From the NCBI GenBank assembly GCA_029948255.1, contig JALIZF010001565.1:248001-312000 (forward strand): a DNA stretch of 64,000 nucleotides, read 5' to 3'. Positions within the stretch are counted from its first letter, which is position 1. Each line of letters opens with the position of its first letter. The translations under genes and the position numbers were made by a program. Positions 60,461 through 64,000 of the stretch are shown here, in pieces. The notes under the pieces are model-generated. The model saw only the letters and a program-made list of their open reading frames with translations. It ran no database searches and was not told the origin of the DNA. Source of the stretch: Telmatactis stephensoni (taxonomy: Eukaryota; Cnidaria; Anthozoa; Actiniaria; Isophelliidae).

Positions 60461-61305
60461 CGAACGTTTTTCTATGTTGACTTTATAAACAAAATATACA
60501 ACGAGGTCACGCCCCTTGTGAAAGTGCTTTGCTAACATTTTACCCTTTGGGTAAAATCAACATGCGATTCCAGTGATTATTTGCAAAATATTTAATGTAG
60601 AGGTAGTGTGTGTGAAAGTATAGAGTCCCCCAATTAGTCCGCAAGCGCTAGAAGACTTAGACACTTAAATAAACAGGGTTTTTTTCCGAACGAGACTGAA
60701 AACCATATAATCTATAGCATACCTTATTTTCTCGAATGGTTCGCCGTAACAGATAGATTGTCTTTTGTTTAGGGAAGACAGATTGATTAGTATATGTAGT
60801 GTGGTATAACCAACAGGATTGATTCTTATGTATTATGATAATAATATAATGTTAGTATGAACGTTTGTGTTTTTGATTTCATAAATCATAATTTGAAAAT
60901 ACAAAAACCTGACATAGACGAATCAGCCTGAAATAGTAAAACTACCGCTTTGAGTGTTCATTTACTTACAAAATACTGCGACAAGTATTTACAAAGGAAA
61001 TACCACAGGAAGAAAAGACTCAATGACTGCAAAACTTATTATTGACAATAATAGGAAAAGTCAAAATTGGGATTTCATTTTGGCTTGGGGCTGACAGCGG
61101 CAATTGTGTCAGAAAATATAAATATGTTAATGATCAGAACATAATGTGATTGTTTGGTTTGCGTCTTTTATAATCAAGCCATTCTCAATAGGCAGATCCG
61201 TCAAAACAAATTAATAAATCATTTTCTGCGGAGTACAGTTGTATAAACAATCTATATGTAGACTAAAATAACTTGATATTTTACATATCGGAGTTCGCGA
61301 GGGTA

Positions 61306-61449
61306 GAGTAGATTTCGTATGAGTGTGAAACGGGCCGTGCCGTACCGTGATCTTGTCAGTGCCGTGATCTCTATAAAACATACGAAATTTCTGCGGTAAC
61401 CGTGCCATGACCGTGCGGTGCTGTTTTCACAGTCATACGAAATCTACTC
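61306..61449. mobile_element. MITE with GAG...CTC ends and TA flanks, copy 3
   Basis: A 144-bp element between TA (61304-61305) and TA (61450-61451). The ends GAGTAGATTTCGTATGAGTG and ACAGTCATACGAAATCTACTC are inverted. The interior GCCGTGCCGTACCGTGAT resembles the elements at 16202 and 17303. Confidence 0.85.
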
Positions 61450-62445
61450 TATACATACTACGAATAAGAGTCTAGAATGCATATATATATTTTATTTTCA
61501 ATGATTTCGTAAGAGGTTTTCAGCTTTTTACAGCGACATTTTCAGAGTCAACTAGACTAGTGTTCAAGTATCGCGCGAGGAGTAGAGTAGAGTAGAAGTC
61601 TTCCACAGTCAGCTGTTCAAGTGACTACCCCTGTTTAATGAACCTCTGAAAATTGTCTCTAAAGTTTACGATAAGTCAGATGCCTCTAGTATAAGCCTAG
61701 CTAATTCTCACGGGAAGTTCGCCTTAGATCGAACTAGATATACATTATTTTCTGTGATAAAAGCCTAAAGTACGCCATTATTCTCAAATTCAAAGATAAC
61801 CAAGTCACCACTAAGGCCCTAAGGCGAACAGATCACGTACGAACAAGTGAAATTCATGTAAGTGCATTCCTGACTACAATCAGGGTACGTTTATGATCGG
61901 TATTTTATCTTAAAAGGTTTGGATAATAGAACTCAAGCTCCTTGTATCTTAGTTCCGAGTTCATCTTCATCCTGCAGTTCGTTCTTCTTCACTTTTTTAA
62001 ATAAAACAAAACAATTTCAATTAGGCGTTGATGACATCACTTGTAAGGTCTTTGTACTCTTTTGCAAGAAGACACGAGTTGATCTACTTTCAGGATAACA
62101 GCTTGAGATGAGTAAGCTGACAGCAAAACGTGCTCCAAGTCATGGAAGTACGTCTAGGTCTTGATATCAATAGTAGATCCTGGGCTAATTGATTTAGTTT
62201 TAAAAAAATCAGTTTTCCTCAGTCCACGTAGGAATTGAATTAGTTATGACGTAATGTCAAGTGAATTTCAATAATAATTCAACGTCAACCGAGAATTGAC
62301 AATCTTGCCTTGTAATATAGCTTTCTTTGCCTTGATAGGAAGGCAAAAGACAAGTTCAATCATATTCAACGAATTTACAAACGTGAATGAAGCCTAGTCG
62401 AGTTCATAAATGCCCTTGACTTAAATCCTTGCTGTGATTGTACAC

Positions 62446-63468
62446 TCACTCCTCGCGCTGTTGACGGAATCTCTTAAAAAAGGCCAGAAAGGCGTGTCTG
62501 AGTTCTCTAGTAAAGGTCATATAGATGATAGGGTTTAGCGCGCTATTCAAATTTGGAAGAATAAATACAAACAATACACTTGTGATCTCTGCTATAACTG
62601 GATGGATATGCGACGGCGACCAAAGACTCTTCAAAACCATGACAAAAAATGGGAACCAGCAAATGAAAAAGACACCAACAACCACCGCCATCATCTTAGT
62701 TGCTCTGACTTCCCGTATGAGGCGCTTGGTGCGATCGCTGTACGTAATCGAACAGCCACGTGATCGTCTTCGGAACGCTGAGGACGTGAGATCATGTAAG
62801 GCCGTAGCATGAACAATAGCCACCTTAGTGAGGTATGAATATGAGACTATAATCACTGATAGAGGGACATAGAAAGCAAATACGGCCACTACAGTGTAGT
62901 ATATAGGGTCTCTCTTATAGCATCCGTAATTTGTGTGGAATACAATAGCACCAGGTTCACTCCAGTTTAAATTACCCAAAGAAGCCCAAAGAAGCGCGTA
63001 GATCCAAACAAAAGCTACCATTTTCAGTCCAGTTTTTCTGTCGATCAAACTGGCGTAGCGAAGAGGTTTTTTGATGGCGATGAATCGTTCAATTCCCACA
63101 GCAGCCAGGTTTGATATCGAGGCGCAACATGAAAACGAGTCCGACCAAATCCAAAACGCACAAGTGGACTTCTCCAGACACCATTGTCCGTTACGTAATG
63201 TTTGGTGAATACGCCATGGCATCGAAAACATCGAGACAAAAAGATCAGCCAGTGCGAGAGACACCAGAAGAACGTACGAAACACTGTGTAAATTCCGATG
63301 GCAGATTACAGTTAATATCACACAAGAGTTCCCCAGGAATGTCACCATACAAATGACCACAAGTACAACTGAAAAAACAAGATTTTTGGTTGTTGGTTGT
63401 ATGGCGCATCTGTCTGAGTCTTGAAGGAAAGTTGTGAGAGGCCCACTCATCTGAGAGCTGTTCATCAT
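62446..63468 (-). CDS. Intronless class A GPCR, amine-receptor-like
   Basis: A single-exon ORF of 340 residues from ATG at 63466-63468 to TGA at 62446-62448; a second in-frame ATG follows immediately. Seven membrane segments are visible. TM1 has GNSCVIL; TM2 SLALADLFVSMF; a Cys precedes TM3. TM3 carries an Asp in WIWSDSFSCCASISNL, at the place of the amine-binding Asp 3.32, and ends ERF instead of DRY; TM6 has CWFPFF; TM7 has NSALNPIIY. The serines on TM5 typical of catecholamine receptors are not seen. This fits the broad amine-like receptor group abundant in cnidarians, but the ligand is unknown. The third loop carries RRRSRG and several basic residues. Two Asn-X-Ser/Thr sites occur at most in the N-terminus. 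No TATA-type promoter was identified. Confidence 0.9.
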   Translation of the reverse strand: MMNSSQMSGPLTTFLQDSDRCAIQPTTKNLVFSVVLVVICMVTFLGNSCVILTVICHRNLHSVSYVLLVSLALADLFVSMFSMPWRIHQTLRNGQWCLEKSTCAFWIWSDSFSCCASISNLAAVGIERFIAIKKPLRYASLIDRKTGLKMVAFVWIYALLWASLGNLNWSEPGAIVFHTNYGCYKRDPIYYTVVAVFAFYVPLSVIIVSYSYLTKVAIVHATALHDLTSSAFRRRSRGCSITYSDRTKRLIREVRATKMMAVVVGVFFICWFPFFVMVLKSLWSPSHIHPVIAEITSVLFVFILPNLNSALNPIIYMTFTRELRHAFLAFFKRFRQQREE

Positions 63469-64000
63469 GATTGTCTTGTCTCTTCTACATACAGTTTGAG
63501 TTTACCTGTCGCTGCGAGATCAAATAATGAGCAGTCAACGATTCTGCTTTCTAATAGGACGTTGTTTGAGCCAATGGCGTTGAAGAAAACTCTGGAAACC
63601 ACTGCACATTCGCTGTCGTTCACTCCCGGAGTACTACATTATGCTGAACAGTTTGGCGGGCGTATTAATTTGGCTATCGCGAATCCTTGAATCATCGAGA
63701 AAACTCTCAAAGCGTAAGATGCCCGGAAGGACAACTCCGATGGGAAACTTCTCTTGCTGTAAGCGTTCTTGTCAGACTTGTTGCTCGCTAATCGTCTTCC
63801 CTCCTGCGAAAATTAAATCCAATTTTCATGATACTTGCCAGGTGTATTACAAAGCTAGAGCTACGTAAAACAGACAGTTTTTGCCATAGGTTGTTTATTT
63901 AACTAGATTTAGGTACACAAATAGAGTTTTTTTCGCGACCCACGCTTCGACAAGCCAGCGAGAATATGATAGCGCGACTCAAAGCTTTCTTTTGTCAAGT
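63469..64000. other. Upstream region of the amine-like GPCR to the window end
   Basis: Short overlapping plus-strand ORFs occur, but none is recognised and none has support. The receptor promoter should lie in the first part. Confidence 0.4.

Larger units (their letters stand above)
53688..62445. other. Gene-poor 8.8-kb interval
   Basis: No exon or gene was recognised on either strand; long ORFs are absent. Repeats found: a purine/pyrimidine-rich stretch (53700-54180), GTCATGGAAA-type dispersed repeat (about 53770-54050 and 55120-55430), a foldback (55440-55571), GTCAGGGA repeat copy 2 (55630-55970), a 128-bp tandem repeat (56310-56650), a TTTC run (58455-58545), decayed tandem units (59810-60460) and a MITE (61306-61449). 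Distal regulatory elements could lie here but cannot be pointed to. Confidence 0.6.

Overview
The window looks like nuclear DNA from a non-bilaterian animal, most likely an anthozoan cnidarian (coral or sea-anemone type). The base for this is AT-rich sequence, spliced genes with short GT-AG exons, housekeeping proteins close to vertebrate orthologues, intronless class A receptor genes, and dense foldback/MITE, SINE and microsatellite content. The taxon is inference; the intron-exon structures are read from the sequence.

Layout. (1) 464-3284 (+): the last exon of PAN2 (deadenylase), then a complete five-exon PRADC1 (secreted protease-associated domain protein). (2) 6213-7133 (+): an intronless class A GPCR. 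A truncated, frameshifted second copy lies about 3.8 kb downstream (pseudogene, 10064-10464). (3) 12167-23133 (-): a 17-exon SEC23IP (p125-type DDHD protein), assembled here exon by exon, carrying one apparent frameshift and one intron made of coding-like tandem repeats. (4) 25271-28297 (+) and 32818-33896 (-): two convergent single-exon genes ending in a similar short ankyrin module. The first is 1008 residues with a PP1-docking-type motif before the ankyrins; the second is split by a frameshift. (5) 35962-47066 (-): DHX34, a 16-exon DEAH-box helicase of nonsense-mediated decay. It is head-to-head, 157 bp apart, with (6) 47224-53687 (+): DENND10 (FAM45), eight exons. (7) 53.7-62.4 kb: no gene seen, only repeats. 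(8) 62446-63468 (-): an intronless amine-receptor-like GPCR.

The genes do not form a pathway. PAN2 and DHX34 both act on mRNA turnover, and PRADC1, SEC23IP and DENND10 in secretory or endosomal traffic, but this is probably coincidence of synteny. For SEC23IP, DHX34 and DENND10 the exon phases were summed. DHX34 (1151 aa) and DENND10 (342 aa) close exactly in frame. SEC23IP is out by exactly one base, which agrees with the frameshift placed in exon 2.

The accessory interest lies mainly in repeats: TA-flanked MITEs with GAG/CTC ends, a tRNA-derived SINE, a 98-bp spacerless perfect palindrome in a SEC23IP intron, a roughly 1-kb nested inverted-repeat element in a DHX34 intron, and a 17-bp minisatellite of nearly 1 kb in a DENND10 intron. 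I found no CRISPR, operon, phage or clearly new multi-gene system. The least familiar coding sequences are the two ankyrin genes.
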